64,000 nucleotides of DNA, taken from the NCBI GenBank assembly GCA_965215945.1, contig CBDCFC010000025.1, positions 186,001-250,000 of the forward strand, written 5' to 3'. The translations under genes were made by a program, and so were the position numbers. Below the pieces are notes generated by a model, which was not told where the DNA came from, did no database searches, and worked only from the letters and a program-made list of their open reading frames with translations. This document shows, piece after piece, positions 53,799 to 63,918 of the stretch (the stretch's first letter is position 1; every line of letters starts with the position of its first letter). The DNA is from JAHEKD01 sp965215945 (GTDB lineage: Bacteria > Pseudomonadota > Gammaproteobacteria > Arenicellales > JAHEKD01).

Positions 53799-54242
53799 TT
53801 TATTGTCCTTGTATTTAGTTAAATTCGGGCATTAATTCCTTGCACTATTATATTTTGAAGCTCATTTTTTAACTAGTGAGCATCCCACGGATTTATTGCA
53901 AGGCAGCTATTTACGGGAGTGCATTTGGAGATCCCGCAACAAGCCTGTGCCGGATACTGAATCGAGTTCAGCACAGGCTTTGATCCGGTATGCGGGACAG
54001 GGATTCCAGTTTACGTCATTCTGGAAGCTCAAAGAGCTATCCAGAATCTCCCTAAAATAAGCGAGGAGTCACTAAGGAGATCCCGGAATAAATCCGGGAA
54101 AAGTTCTTTCCTTAAGTAAAGGTGTCATACTGGCGTAGGCCAGTATCTCCATGATGCCATGAGTTTAGTAGATTCGGCTTTCGCCGGAATGACGAGGGTT
54201 CAAAAGAAAGCATCGGTCTCCATCTGTATGAAACTGTAGGTC
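53799..54242. repeat. Intergenic array of palindromic repeats
   Basis: A 444-base gap without a gene but with several stem-loop repeats: a nested hairpin 53932-53997 (TCCCGCA/TGCGGGA outside, AAGCCTGTGC/GCACAGGCTT inside), ATTCTGGA/TCCAGAAT 54018-54047, CCCGGAATAAATCCGGG 54082-54098, and a GGCTTTCGCCGGAATGACG fragment near 54178. All have relatives elsewhere in the window. Confidence 0.75.
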
Positions 54243-56705
54243 TTACGCCGCCTCAGAGGTGACTAACGGAGCAGTTTGTTGACCTTTAGCTATTTCGCTA
54301 GTTTCAAAATGATCAACATGAATCACTTCCATCAGCTCTTTGTCGAATTGAAATAACTGATCGGCTTCATCATCAGTAATTACACCTGCCTGTTGAGCTA
54401 ACTCAATTTGCTCTTTACCCAGGGCCTTTTCCAGCTTTTCAGCTTTAATAGCATCGCGAATCTTTTTATAAATAGGTGCTAGCTCAAGGCTTTGCATAAA
54501 CACTGCGTTGACATGGCCCACAGGGTTTGTTGGCAGATTTTGATCGAATGTGCCTTGTAACAAGCGTTCCCGGGTTTCGCTTGCCGTGGTGAACAATTTA
54601 ACCAGTTTCTTGTCCTGATAGTCCCTTGGCATGTCAAACCTGGCGCCCAAAGGAAAAATAATAAATCGCATTTTCATCGCCAGGAATTTGCTGGGATAGT
54701 TTTGCAAGATTTCCTGCATGGCGATTTGATACTGATGGGTTAAATAATTCATCGTCCACTCAACTAACGGGTATTCTTCCTCAGGGCAACCCTCTGATTC
54801 ATAGTGTTTCAATACCATGCTAGCCAGATACAAGTAGCTCAATAGATCACCCAGACGAGCTGACAGCATTTCCTTGAATTTGAGTTTAGACTGTAATGTC
54901 AGCATGGAAACGTCGGCAATTAAGGCAAAAGCTGCGCTTAAGCGATTTAAATCGCGATAGTGCTTGGTTAATTTGGCATTGCCAGTCGTGGTGGCGAAGC
55001 GACCGCCTGTTACACCTAATACTAAAGAGCGAACAGCATTCGAGATTGAGAAACCAACGTGACCGAAGAAAACCTTGTCAAATTCGGATACAGTTGAATC
55101 GTTTATTTCCTGACCAGCCAGTTCCATTTCTTTTAAGACATATGGATGGCTGCGAGTCGCACCCTGACCGAATATCATCAGGTTGCGAGTCATGATGTTT
55201 GCGCCCTCTACAGTGATGGCGACAGGAATGGAGCTGTAGGCATCGGCGATATAGTTTTTGGGGCCAAGCATAACGGCTTTACCCCCATGAATATCCATCG
55301 CGTCCAGGGCAACTTGACGGCCCATTTCGGTCAGATGATATTTAAGAATTGCAGACGGCACACTGGGTTTTTCGCCATAAGACAGCGATTGAGCTGTGTG
55401 CAACCGTGCTGCATTCATAATGTAGGTCAGGCCGATAATACGCGCCAATGGCTTTTGTACACCTTCAAACATTGCAATCGGCAAACCAAACTGCTGGCGA
55501 ACCGCGCTGTAGGCAGAGGTGCCAAGCAGCATGTGTTTAGCCAGTGAAGTGGAAATACTGGGCAGGGTGATACAACGGCCGACTGACAGGCAGTTGACCA
55601 ACATGGTCCAGCCTTTACCGGCCATTTCCGGCCCCCCGATAATGTAATCAAGTGGCACGAACACGTCTTCACCTTCGATTGGGCCATTTAAGAATGGATC
55701 ACCAATTGGGCGATGACGACGGCCAATTTTAATACCTTTGGTTTCGCGCGGAATCAAAGCACAGGTAATTCCATAATCGTCAACGTCACCAAGTAAATGA
55801 TCGGGATCTTCCAGTCTGAATGCCAAACCGATTAATGTGGCAACCGGCGCCAGGGTGATATAACGTTTTTTGAAGTTAAGCTTCATGCCAAGTACTTCTT
55901 TGCCTTCAAATTCACCTTTGCAGATCACACCGGTGTCGGGTAATGAGGTGGCATCTGAACCCGCTAGCGGGCCAGTCAAGGCGAAGCAGGGCACATCAAT
56001 GCCTTTGGCAAGTCGAGGCAGGTAGTAATTCTTTTGTTCCTCGGTGCCATATTTGATTAATAATTCGCCGGGGCCGAGCGAATTGGGTACGGTAATATAG
56101 TTGGCAATACAACCGCCGGCTGAGCCCAGCAAGCTGATAACTTCAGTCTGGGCCATGCCGGAGAAATCATGGCCGCCATATTCTTTGGGAATAATCATGC
56201 CCAAAAAGCCATTGTCTTTAATGAACTTTTCAATCTTGGGTGGAATGACAGTGGTATTGTGATTGACTTCCCAATTGTCAACCATGGCACATAATTCTTT
56301 TACGGGTCCATCGATAAAGACTTGCTCTTCTTCGCTGAAAGAGGGTTTAGGCAGGGAAAGCAATTTATTCCACTGAGGGTTGCCGCTGAATAATTCCCCG
56401 TCCCACCAGACCGTGCCAGCATCAATGGCTTCTTGCTCAGTTTCAGAAATTTCTGGCAAAACATTTTTGAACCAGGCAAAAATGGGTTTGCTCAAATGTT
56501 TTTCTCTCAAGCTGTCTATTGATAACAGTCCTATCGCTGCTGCCGCAATAATCAGCAAAAAGGAAAGTATTCCACTTGCACCTGCAATCAACGAGAGTAA
56601 CGCAGTAGCCGCCATCGCAATTGCCGAAGTACGCAGTGACATTTGCTTAAAGCTAAGGGTGAAAAACACGGCTAAAGCAATCAATAAAACGATAAATGTA
56701 GTCAT
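54243..56705 (-). CDS. fadE: Acyl-CoA dehydrogenase FadE
   Basis: An 820-residue enzyme for the first step of fatty-acid beta-oxidation. Two or three N-terminal hydrophobic segments (about residues 1-65) are followed by the dehydrogenase body (about 80-520: GFLGMIIPKEYGGHDFSG, CFALTGPLAGSDATSLPD, VEGANIMTRNLMIFGQGA) and the C-terminal DUF1974 extension typical of long FadE proteins. It is divergent from a TetR regulator, with an inverted repeat between them that may be that protein's operator. Confidence 0.94.
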   Translation of the reverse strand: MTTFIVLLIALAVFFTLSFKQMSLRTSAIAMAATALLSLIAGASGILSFLLIIAAAAIGLLSIDSLREKHLSKPIFAWFKNVLPEISETEQEAIDAGTVWWDGELFSGNPQWNKLLSLPKPSFSEEEQVFIDGPVKELCAMVDNWEVNHNTTVIPPKIEKFIKDNGFLGMIIPKEYGGHDFSGMAQTEVISLLGSAGGCIANYITVPNSLGPGELLIKYGTEEQKNYYLPRLAKGIDVPCFALTGPLAGSDATSLPDTGVICKGEFEGKEVLGMKLNFKKRYITLAPVATLIGLAFRLEDPDHLLGDVDDYGITCALIPRETKGIKIGRRHRPIGDPFLNGPIEGEDVFVPLDYIIGGPEMAGKGWTMLVNCLSVGRCITLPSISTSLAKHMLLGTSAYSAVRQQFGLPIAMFEGVQKPLARIIGLTYIMNAARLHTAQSLSYGEKPSVPSAILKYHLTEMGRQVALDAMDIHGGKAVMLGPKNYIADAYSSIPVAITVEGANIMTRNLMIFGQGATRSHPYVLKEMELAGQEINDSTVSEFDKVFFGHVGFSISNAVRSLVLGVTGGRFATTTGNAKLTKHYRDLNRLSAAFALIADVSMLTLQSKLKFKEMLSARLGDLLSYLYLASMVLKHYESEGCPEEEYPLVEWTMNYLTHQYQIAMQEILQNYPSKFLAMKMRFIIFPLGARFDMPRDYQDKKLVKLFTTASETRERLLQGTFDQNLPTNPVGHVNAVFMQSLELAPIYKKIRDAIKAEKLEKALGKEQIELAQQAGVITDDEADQLFQFDKELMEVIHVDHFETSEIAKGQQTAPLVTSEAA

Positions 56706-56758
56706 TTTTGTTTCCTGGTCGTGACCGTTATAAAATGTTTGCGTTTTTTAAAAAATAA

Positions 56759-56772
56759 AACGAGCGTTCGTT
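56759..56772. promoter_or_regulatory. Candidate TetR operator between fadE and its divergent regulator
   Basis: AACGA, four bases, TCGTT: a perfect 5-base inverted repeat in a 128-base divergent gap, embedded in AT-rich promoter DNA. It is a plausible target of the adjacent TetR protein from position and symmetry. Confidence 0.5.
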
Positions 56773-56833
56773 CTTTTTTTATGTTAATCTATTTCTTATC
56801 CCATAGCAAGTTAAATATTTAAAGCTTAATCGT

Positions 56834-57565
56834 ATGACAGCGCTGGCAGCCAAAGTTTCAGATTTTCCCGATATTTCCTGTTTTGATTCCTATCAAAAAG
56901 CTTTTCCATACAAAGGGGAGAAATTGTTTGAAAAGATTTATGAACAAAACAAAGACGATATAAAAATCAAAAAAAGTCATGTTGCCATCGCTAACTTAAA
57001 AAAGATTTTTAAGGCGGCGTTTAAGTTGTCTTCGCAAATTGGTTTTCACGAAATGTCGGTGCGTGATTTGTCCAATTCCACCGGAGTAAGCATGGGTAGT
57101 ATTTATTCTTGTATTTCTAAAAAAGAGAATATTGCCGTTATCGTCAAAAATTTTGTCAGTGAAGTGTCCGAACAATATATGCAGATCGGTCGCCAACAAA
57201 CGGATGCCTGGTCCAAGTTGGAAACGACCATCCGTTTGCAGTTTTATAATAGTTGTATTTTGCAACCGTGGTTATTCTTTTTGTATTTCGAAACCCGCAG
57301 TTTGCCTGAAAAGCATCAGGTGGACTCAAAACAGATTGAACTTAATACTATCGCGAACTACAAAGCCATTATTGATGATGGTGTTGCACAAGGTGCTTTT
57401 GAGACTCAACAATCCTCATTCATCGCACACAATATTCTGGTTTTAATCCAGGACTGGTATCTAAAGCCCTGGAAAAACAAACAGCAGCAGATTGATCGCG
57501 AACAGTACCTGGAAGATATTTTGCTAATGGTTAAGACATCTTTAATCGCAAAACAGCCGGTCTAA
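56834..57565 (+). CDS. TetR/AcrR family transcriptional regulator
   Basis: A 243-residue regulator. An N-terminal extension of about 50 residues precedes the TetR helix-turn-helix (about 55-105: IFKAAFKLSSQIGFHEMSVRDLSNSTGVSMGSIYSCISKKENI). The rest is the all-helical ligand domain. Its position, divergent from fadE and 45 bases upstream of fadD, suggests it controls fatty-acid degradation with an acyl-CoA as signal; that is inference. It probably shares a message with the fadD-fadH-fadN-like genes or has its own. Confidence 0.88.
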   Translation: MTALAAKVSDFPDISCFDSYQKAFPYKGEKLFEKIYEQNKDDIKIKKSHVAIANLKKIFKAAFKLSSQIGFHEMSVRDLSNSTGVSMGSIYSCISKKENIAVIVKNFVSEVSEQYMQIGRQQTDAWSKLETTIRLQFYNSCILQPWLFFLYFETRSLPEKHQVDSKQIELNTIANYKAIIDDGVAQGAFETQQSSFIAHNILVLIQDWYLKPWKNKQQQIDREQYLEDILLMVKTSLIAKQPV

Positions 57566-57610
57566 AATTTTATACAATAGGAACCGTACAGAGTTTAAAG
57601 AGGTAATGTA

Positions 57611-59269
57611 ATGGAACGATTTTGGTTGAAATCATACCCTGAAGGGGTGCCACACGATATAGATTACGGGGATTACACATCCGTTTTTGATTTTTTTAAA
57701 AATACCTGTGAGCGGTTTGGCAACAGTCCGGGCTATTCAAACTTCGGCAAAGTTCTAACATTTGCTGAAATCGACCAACTAAGTCAGCAGTTTGGTGCTT
57801 ATTTGCAAAACGATCTGGGTATGAAGAAAGGTCAGCGCCTTGGCATTATGCTGCCGAACGTTTTGCAGTATCCAATAGCGCTATTTGGTGCCATGCGGGC
57901 GGGCATTGTGGTCGTTAACATCGATCCGTTGTATACAGTGCGCGAATTAACCCATCAATTAAATGACTCAGGTGCTGATGCGATTTTATTTTTAGAGAAT
58001 TTTGGCGATACGGTCCAGAAAACCCTACCCAATACTAAGGTAAAACACGTTATTTCAACCAAGTTGGGTGATTGCCTGGATTTTCCGAAGTCAGCATTAA
58101 TAAATTTCGTTCTTAAACATGTCAAGAAAGTTGTACCGAAATTTAATATTCCACAGGCAGTGCGTTTCATTGATGCTTTGAAGATTGGATCACAATCCAC
58201 ATGCACAGATGCAAAATTGAGTTTTGATGATATCTTGTTCTTGCAATATACCGGCGGTACTACCGGTGTTTCTAAAGGTGCAGTATTAACTCACGGAAAC
58301 ATCGTTGCCAACGTGCTGCAAGCCAATGCCTGGATCAGTAGTGACTTTGAACATGGTAAAGACAAGGCCATTATGGCGTTGCCGGCGTATCATATCTTCT
58401 GTATGACGGCCAATATGCTGACCATGATGAGCATGGGGATCGAAAACATTATGATTACTAATCCCCGTGACTTTGAAGGATTCGTCAAGATACTGCAAAA
58501 AACCGACTTTAATATCATCTTGGGCGTAAATACCTTATTCAGAAAGCTGCTTAATACACCCGGATTTGAACAGATCAAGTTTAAAGATATGAAGCTCAGT
58601 TTCGCTGGTGGTATGGCAGTCACTCAGGATGTGGCCAAAGAATGGGAGGCGGCGAGCGGTACGGTCGTGGTTGAAGCCTATGGACTGACGGAAACTTCCC
58701 CGGCGGTTTGTATCAATCCTCTAGATATCAGCGAATTCATGGGCAGCATTGGTTTGCCGATCTCATCCACTTATGTACAAATCAAGGATGATAACGGAAA
58801 GGATGTAGGCATCAACGCCGAGGGTGAGCTATGTGTAAAAGGCCCGCAGGTGACCCAAGGTTACTGGAATAGACCCGATGCCAATAAAGAGTCTTTCACA
58901 GCGGACGGTTATTTTCGCACCGGCGATTTTGCCAGCATTGATGAGGAAGGTTACGTGCGTATTTTAGACCGCAAGAAAAATATGATCCTGGTGTCCGGTT
59001 TTAATGTTTTTCCCAATGAGGTCGAGGACGTGGTCAGCCAGCACCCAGATATTGTCGAAGCCGCGGCCATCGGTGTTCCGGATGAAGATGCCGGTGAAGT
59101 AGTGAAATTATTCGTAGTCAAGTCTAATGATGCTCTAACCGAAGATGATGTTAAAGCTTACTGTAAGGAACAGTTAACCGGCTACAAACGTCCTAAAGTG
59201 GTGGAGTTTATTGATGAGATTCCCAAGACTAATGTGGGGAAGATTTCACACAAAGATTTGAGAGATTGA
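57611..59269 (+). CDS. fadD: Long-chain fatty acid-CoA ligase FadD
   Basis: A 552-residue AMP-forming acyl-CoA synthetase. YTGGTTGVSKGAVLTHGN is the P-loop, VEAYGLTETSPAVCINP the adenylate motif, YFRTGDFASIDEEGYVRILDRKKNMILVSGFNVFPNEVE the hinge and FACS signature, and KTNVGKISHKDLRD the C-terminal catalytic Lys. The length and motifs match bacterial FadD. It has an AAAGAGGT ribosome site and leads a run of beta-oxidation genes. Confidence 0.93.
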   Translation: MERFWLKSYPEGVPHDIDYGDYTSVFDFFKNTCERFGNSPGYSNFGKVLTFAEIDQLSQQFGAYLQNDLGMKKGQRLGIMLPNVLQYPIALFGAMRAGIVVVNIDPLYTVRELTHQLNDSGADAILFLENFGDTVQKTLPNTKVKHVISTKLGDCLDFPKSALINFVLKHVKKVVPKFNIPQAVRFIDALKIGSQSTCTDAKLSFDDILFLQYTGGTTGVSKGAVLTHGNIVANVLQANAWISSDFEHGKDKAIMALPAYHIFCMTANMLTMMSMGIENIMITNPRDFEGFVKILQKTDFNIILGVNTLFRKLLNTPGFEQIKFKDMKLSFAGGMAVTQDVAKEWEAASGTVVVEAYGLTETSPAVCINPLDISEFMGSIGLPISSTYVQIKDDNGKDVGINAEGELCVKGPQVTQGYWNRPDANKESFTADGYFRTGDFASIDEEGYVRILDRKKNMILVSGFNVFPNEVEDVVSQHPDIVEAAAIGVPDEDAGEVVKLFVVKSNDALTEDDVKAYCKEQLTGYKRPKVVEFIDEIPKTNVGKISHKDLRD

Positions 59270-59331
59270 AATGATTTATCTAATTATTCAATCTCTTTGT
59301 AGTGGCAGGAATTATTTAAGGAAATACATTT

Positions 59332-59394
59332 CCCGCACTTGTTGCGGGATCTTTTAGTGCAACTCTTTCTTTGGAGACCCGGAATAAATCCGGG
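59332..59394. repeat. Dispersed palindromic repeat pair
   Basis: CCCGCA/TGCGGG (59332-59348) then CCCGGA/TCCGGG (59378-59394). The second 17-mer is identical to 54082-54098, and the pair mirrors that at 28622-28696. It sits between fadD and fadH. Confidence 0.7.
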
Positions 59395-59454
59395 GAACGT
59401 AGTCTTGATCAAACGCATCTTGAATTTGGTTTAGTGCAATAGTCGAAAGCAATA

Positions 59455-61479
59455 ATGTCAAGTTACCCCCACATGTTCCAACCCCTCGAACTCGGCTTTA
59501 CGACCTTGAAGAACCGTGTGTTAATGGGTTCCATGCATACCGGTCTGGAAGAAGCCAAGAATGGTTATGAGCGTATGGCAGCCTATTTTAAAAGGCGGGC
59601 AGAGGGAGGCGTGGGGTTAATGGTGACTGGAGGAGTGGCGCCGAACCTGGCCGGCCGTGCCAGTCCGTTTGCTTCACAATTAAGTTTTCCCTGGCAGGTC
59701 AAGCATCATCGCATTGTGACTGATGCAGTACACGAAATTGAAGGGGCTAAAATTTGCCTGCAAATTTTACACACGGGTCGTTATGGTTATCACCCTTTTT
59801 GTGTTGCTCCGTCAAGAATAAAATCGCCGATCTCTCCGTTTAAACCCTGGGCACTGACTTCTTTGGGGATTAAAAAAACCATTTGGGATTTTGCCAATTG
59901 CGCTCGACAGGCACAAAAGGCGGGTTATGATGGCGTTGAAATTATGGGTTCGGAAGGTTATTTAATTAATCAATTTATTGCGCCCAGAACCAATAAGCGC
60001 ACGGATCAATACGGGGGTGAGTTTGAAAACCGAATTCGGTTGGCACTGGAGATTATCAGAGCGGTTCGCAAAAAAACCGGTGACAACTTTATTATTGTCT
60101 ATCGACTATCCATGCTGGATTTAGTCGATGGCGGGTCAACCTGGCCAGAAGTAGTGGCGTTAGCCAAACAGGTAGAGAAAGCCGGAGCGACAATAATTAA
60201 TACAGGTATTGGTTGGCACGAAGCAAGAATCCCGACAATTGCCACCATGGTACCGCGTGCGGCATTTGCCTGGGTGACAGAAAAACTCAAGGGTGAAGTT
60301 TCTATTCCTTTGATCACCACTAATCGCATTAATATGCCTAGTGTTGTCGATCAAATCATCGCAGATGGTCAAGCGGACATGGTGTCAATGGCCAGGCCTT
60401 TTCTGGCCGATCCGGATTTTATCAACAAAGCACAAGCTGACCGCCCTGACCGTATTAATACCTGTATCAGTTGCAATCAGGCATGTCTGGATCATGTGTT
60501 TAAACAAAAAATTGCCAGTTGTCTGGTCAATCCTAAGGCTTGTCATGAAACCGAGTTCGGATTGAACAGAGCCTCACAACCTAAAAGTATCGCCGTAGTT
60601 GGTGCGGGTCCGGCAGGCTTGTCGTTTGCAATTGAGGCCAAGGAGTTGGGTCATGATGTCGTCATTTTCGAGCGCAATAATGAAATTGGCGGGCAGTTTA
60701 ATATTGCCAAAGAAATTCCCGGCAAGGAAGAATTCCATGAAACCATTCGTTATTTCAAAGTCAAGCTGGAAGAATTAAATCTCGATTTGAGGCTGAGTAC
60801 TGAAGCAACTGATACAGAACTAAAGGAATTTGATGAGGTGGTCGTTGCCGCTGGTGTGCGTCCTAGAATTCCAAAAATTGAAGGTATAGACTCAGCTAAT
60901 GTCTTGACTTACCAAGATGTGTTGTTACATAAGAAACCAGTTGGAAAGAAGGTTGCATTGATAGGTGCAGGGGGTATTGGTTTTGATGCGGCTGAGTACT
61001 TGGCGCATGATCCAGACGATGAGCCGACTTCGTTGGATAAGGAGGCGTTTTACAAAGAGTGGGGCATAGACACCGATTACGAAGATCGTGGTGCCATCAC
61101 CGAAAAACAAACCATTCCACCTTTCAGAGAAATATATTTACTGCAACGCAAGACTACAAAATTCGGCAAGAGCCTGGGCAAAACAACCGGATGGATTCAT
61201 CGACAGTCACTCAAAGATAAAGGCATCAATATGATTGGGGGCGTCTCATATGAAAAGATTTCTGATCGAGGGTTGCACATAAAGATGAATGATCAAGATC
61301 AATTACTTGAGGTTGATAATGTGATTTTATGTGCCGGCCAGATCTCCAATAATGAGCTTTATGAGAGTCTTGAATCAGATGGTTTTAAAGTTCATATTAT
61401 CGGTGGAGCAAAACTTGCTGAAGAAATAGATGCCAAGCGAGCTATCGATGAAGGAGTTCGTTTAGCGCATAGTATTTAA
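59455..61479 (+). CDS. fadH: 2,4-dienoyl-CoA reductase (NADPH)
   Basis: A 674-residue FMN/FAD/4Fe-4S enzyme needed to degrade unsaturated fatty acids with even-position double bonds. An old-yellow-enzyme barrel (about 1-330: LGFTTLKNRVLMGSMHTGLEE, QILHTGRYGY, GYDGVEIMGSEGYLINQFIAPRTNKRTDQYGG) is followed by the cluster motif NTCISCNQACLDHVFKQKIASCLVNP and two dinucleotide-binding folds (VVGAGPAGLSFAIEA and VALIGAGGIGFDAAEYL). The length is as in E. coli FadH (672). Confidence 0.94.
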   Translation: MSSYPHMFQPLELGFTTLKNRVLMGSMHTGLEEAKNGYERMAAYFKRRAEGGVGLMVTGGVAPNLAGRASPFASQLSFPWQVKHHRIVTDAVHEIEGAKICLQILHTGRYGYHPFCVAPSRIKSPISPFKPWALTSLGIKKTIWDFANCARQAQKAGYDGVEIMGSEGYLINQFIAPRTNKRTDQYGGEFENRIRLALEIIRAVRKKTGDNFIIVYRLSMLDLVDGGSTWPEVVALAKQVEKAGATIINTGIGWHEARIPTIATMVPRAAFAWVTEKLKGEVSIPLITTNRINMPSVVDQIIADGQADMVSMARPFLADPDFINKAQADRPDRINTCISCNQACLDHVFKQKIASCLVNPKACHETEFGLNRASQPKSIAVVGAGPAGLSFAIEAKELGHDVVIFERNNEIGGQFNIAKEIPGKEEFHETIRYFKVKLEELNLDLRLSTEATDTELKEFDEVVVAAGVRPRIPKIEGIDSANVLTYQDVLLHKKPVGKKVALIGAGGIGFDAAEYLAHDPDDEPTSLDKEAFYKEWGIDTDYEDRGAITEKQTIPPFREIYLLQRKTTKFGKSLGKTTGWIHRQSLKDKGINMIGGVSYEKISDRGLHIKMNDQDQLLEVDNVILCAGQISNNELYESLESDGFKVHIIGGAKLAEEIDAKRAIDEGVRLAHSI

Positions 61480-61532
61480 TTAAAGTAATAATTTAGTTAT
61501 ATGTTCTAATTAATTGATATATTGAGGAAAAA

Positions 61533-63893
61533 ATGAAACGAAATATTCGAAAAGTGGCCGTGCTAGGTGCCGGTGTAATGGGCGCGCAGATTGCAGCACA
61601 TCTGGCCAATTCAAATGTGGATACTATCCTGTTTGATCTGCCGGCAAAGGAGGGCGATAAGTCGGGGATTGCTAAAGCCGCTATTCAGAAAATGGCAAAA
61701 CTCAAACCAGCCCCGTTAACCACATCGGGTTTAGAGTCGAGAATTAAACCCGCAAATTATGATGAGCATCTGGAAGAACTTAAAAGTTGTGATTTATTAA
61801 TCGAAGCGATATCCGAGCGCATGGACTGGAAAAAGGATCTGTATGACAAGATCGAACCTTATGTTGCTAACCACGCTATCTTGGCAACCAATACATCCGG
61901 TTTGGGTATTAATGAGCTGGCGAGCGTGTTAAATGAAAAATTGCGCGAGCGATTTTTGTGTTTGCATTTCTTCAATCCGCCGCGTTACATGCATTTAGTC
62001 GAGGTCATTCCTTGTAACCAAACCAAGCCTGAAGTCTTAGAAGTGCTGGAACCATTTTTTGTCAGCACATTAGGAAAAGGATTAGTGGTTGCCAAAGACA
62101 CGCCTAATTTTATTGGTAATCGAATCGGTATTTTCAGCCTTCTGGCGACCATGCACCATGCCGACGAGTTAGGTATTCCGCTTGAGGTGGTAGATCAGAT
62201 TACAGGCAAGCCTTTAGGGCGTCCAAAATCGGGCACCTATCGAACCATGGACGTGGTCGGCCTGGATACCATAAAGCACGCCATCAATACGATGGATGTT
62301 GGTCTGAAGGATGATCCCTGGAGTCAATATTACAAAACACCAGCCTATATCGCAGACATGGTAGAACAAGGAGTGTTAGGCCAAAAAACCGGCAAGGGAA
62401 TTTATGCTGAGAAAGGTAAGCTGGTTTTCAGTCCCGCTAAAGGTGACTATGTCACTGCTGACAATAAATTCGATAATGATATTGCAGCGATGCTCAATAG
62501 CCCTAACTGGTCAGAAAATTTCCAGGCGCTAAGAGAATCAGATCACCCACAAGCACAATTCATTTATCGAAGCTTACGTGATTTATTCCACTATTGTTTA
62601 GTGACGCTGGAAGAGATTGCCAACTGTGCTCGTGATGTTGATCTGGCGATTCGCTGGGGATTTGGCTGGATGATGGGACCGTTTGAAATTATCCAGGCAA
62701 CGGGCTTAAAAAACGTCGTCAAAATGCTCAACGAAGAAAGCCAAGCCGGAAACTTGATGGCGAATGTGGAACTTCCGAGTTGGGTTGATGAGATTGATGA
62801 TATTCACAACGCTGAAGGTTCTTACTCGCCATTACAAAGAGCGTATATTCCGCTTTCTTCAAGTTCTGTTTATGAGCGTCAGATCCTGCGTGAAAACGTG
62901 GTCGGCTCGATGCCCAATAAACCACTGGGTGAAACCGTATTTGAAACCGATTCTGTGCGCATGTGGCATCAGGGTGATGATGTTGGGATTCTGACATTCA
63001 AGAGCAAGATGCATACGGTTGGAATGGGTGTGATTGAAGGTATTTTGCAGGCAACAGAAGAAGCGGAAAAGAATTTTTCGTCTTTGGTTGTTTGGCATCC
63101 TACAGCGCCATTTAGCTTTGGTGCAGATTTAAAGGAAGCCATGGGTTTTCATCAGGCCGATGAGTTTGAAAAAATTGGCCAGATGATTAACCAGTTTCAG
63201 CAGGCAACAATGTCATTGAAACATTGTTATGTTCCCACAGTCGCAGCGGTGCAAGGCATGGCATTAGGTGGCGGTTGTGAAGTGCAAATGCACTGTGATG
63301 TGACTGTTGCTGCCCAAGAATCGTATATCGGCTTGGTTGAAGCGGGTATTGGTTTATTGCCGGCGGCCAGTGGTTCCAAAGAAATGGCCACACGTGCAGT
63401 TGACCTGGCCAAAGGTGGTGATTTAATGCCGCACATTCAGCGTGCTTTCCAGGCCTTAGCGATGGCTAAAGTCTCTGCCAGTGGGCTTGATGCCATTAAA
63501 CTGGGATTGATGACTGATCAGGATATGGTGATTGGTAATGCCCATGAACTATTACATGTCGCCAAAGCCCAGGCCAAGGCGCTTGCCGAAGCAGGTTATC
63601 GACCGGTATCCAGAAACCAAAGAGTGAAGGTGGCGGGCAAGCCCGGTAAAGCTACCTTGATGATGATGGCGGTAAACATGCTGGAAGGTAATTTCATTTC
63701 GGAACACGATTACACGATTGCGGATCGAATTGCGGCGGTATTGACCGGTGGTGATGTGGAAGAAGGCAGTTACGTCACCAATGAGTGGTTATTGAAGCTT
63801 GAGGTTGATGCGTTTGTTGAATTGCTGCAAACCGAGAAAACCCAGGCGCGCATTGCGCATACTTTAACGACTGGCAAGCCACTTAGAAATTAA
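61533..63893 (+). CDS. 3-hydroxyacyl-CoA dehydrogenase / enoyl-CoA hydratase fusion (FadN-like)
   Basis: A 786-residue bifunctional beta-oxidation protein with the dehydrogenase first (VAVLGAGVMGAQIAAHLANS, ILATNTSGLGI, FFNPPRYMHLVEVIP, DTPNFIGNRIG) and the crotonase domain last (about 490-690, VAAVQGMALGGGCEVQMHCDVTVAAQESYIGLVEAGIGLLPA). This order is the reverse of FadB/FadJ and matches the FadN type. It catalyses hydration of enoyl-CoA and NAD-dependent oxidation of 3-hydroxyacyl-CoA. A thiolase gene begins 25 bases downstream, forming the usual fadN-fadA pair. Confidence 0.92.
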   Translation: MKRNIRKVAVLGAGVMGAQIAAHLANSNVDTILFDLPAKEGDKSGIAKAAIQKMAKLKPAPLTTSGLESRIKPANYDEHLEELKSCDLLIEAISERMDWKKDLYDKIEPYVANHAILATNTSGLGINELASVLNEKLRERFLCLHFFNPPRYMHLVEVIPCNQTKPEVLEVLEPFFVSTLGKGLVVAKDTPNFIGNRIGIFSLLATMHHADELGIPLEVVDQITGKPLGRPKSGTYRTMDVVGLDTIKHAINTMDVGLKDDPWSQYYKTPAYIADMVEQGVLGQKTGKGIYAEKGKLVFSPAKGDYVTADNKFDNDIAAMLNSPNWSENFQALRESDHPQAQFIYRSLRDLFHYCLVTLEEIANCARDVDLAIRWGFGWMMGPFEIIQATGLKNVVKMLNEESQAGNLMANVELPSWVDEIDDIHNAEGSYSPLQRAYIPLSSSSVYERQILRENVVGSMPNKPLGETVFETDSVRMWHQGDDVGILTFKSKMHTVGMGVIEGILQATEEAEKNFSSLVVWHPTAPFSFGADLKEAMGFHQADEFEKIGQMINQFQQATMSLKHCYVPTVAAVQGMALGGGCEVQMHCDVTVAAQESYIGLVEAGIGLLPAASGSKEMATRAVDLAKGGDLMPHIQRAFQALAMAKVSASGLDAIKLGLMTDQDMVIGNAHELLHVAKAQAKALAEAGYRPVSRNQRVKVAGKPGKATLMMMAVNMLEGNFISEHDYTIADRIAAVLTGGDVEEGSYVTNEWLLKLEVDAFVELLQTEKTQARIAHTLTTGKPLRN

Positions 63894-63918
63894 CCTAAGG
63901 AAACCTAGGAGAACGAAC

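Noticed and set aside
55146..55547. 133-codon open frame on the + strand inside fadE
   Set aside because: It lies wholly antisense to strongly family-matching fadE sequence and shows no domain of its own.
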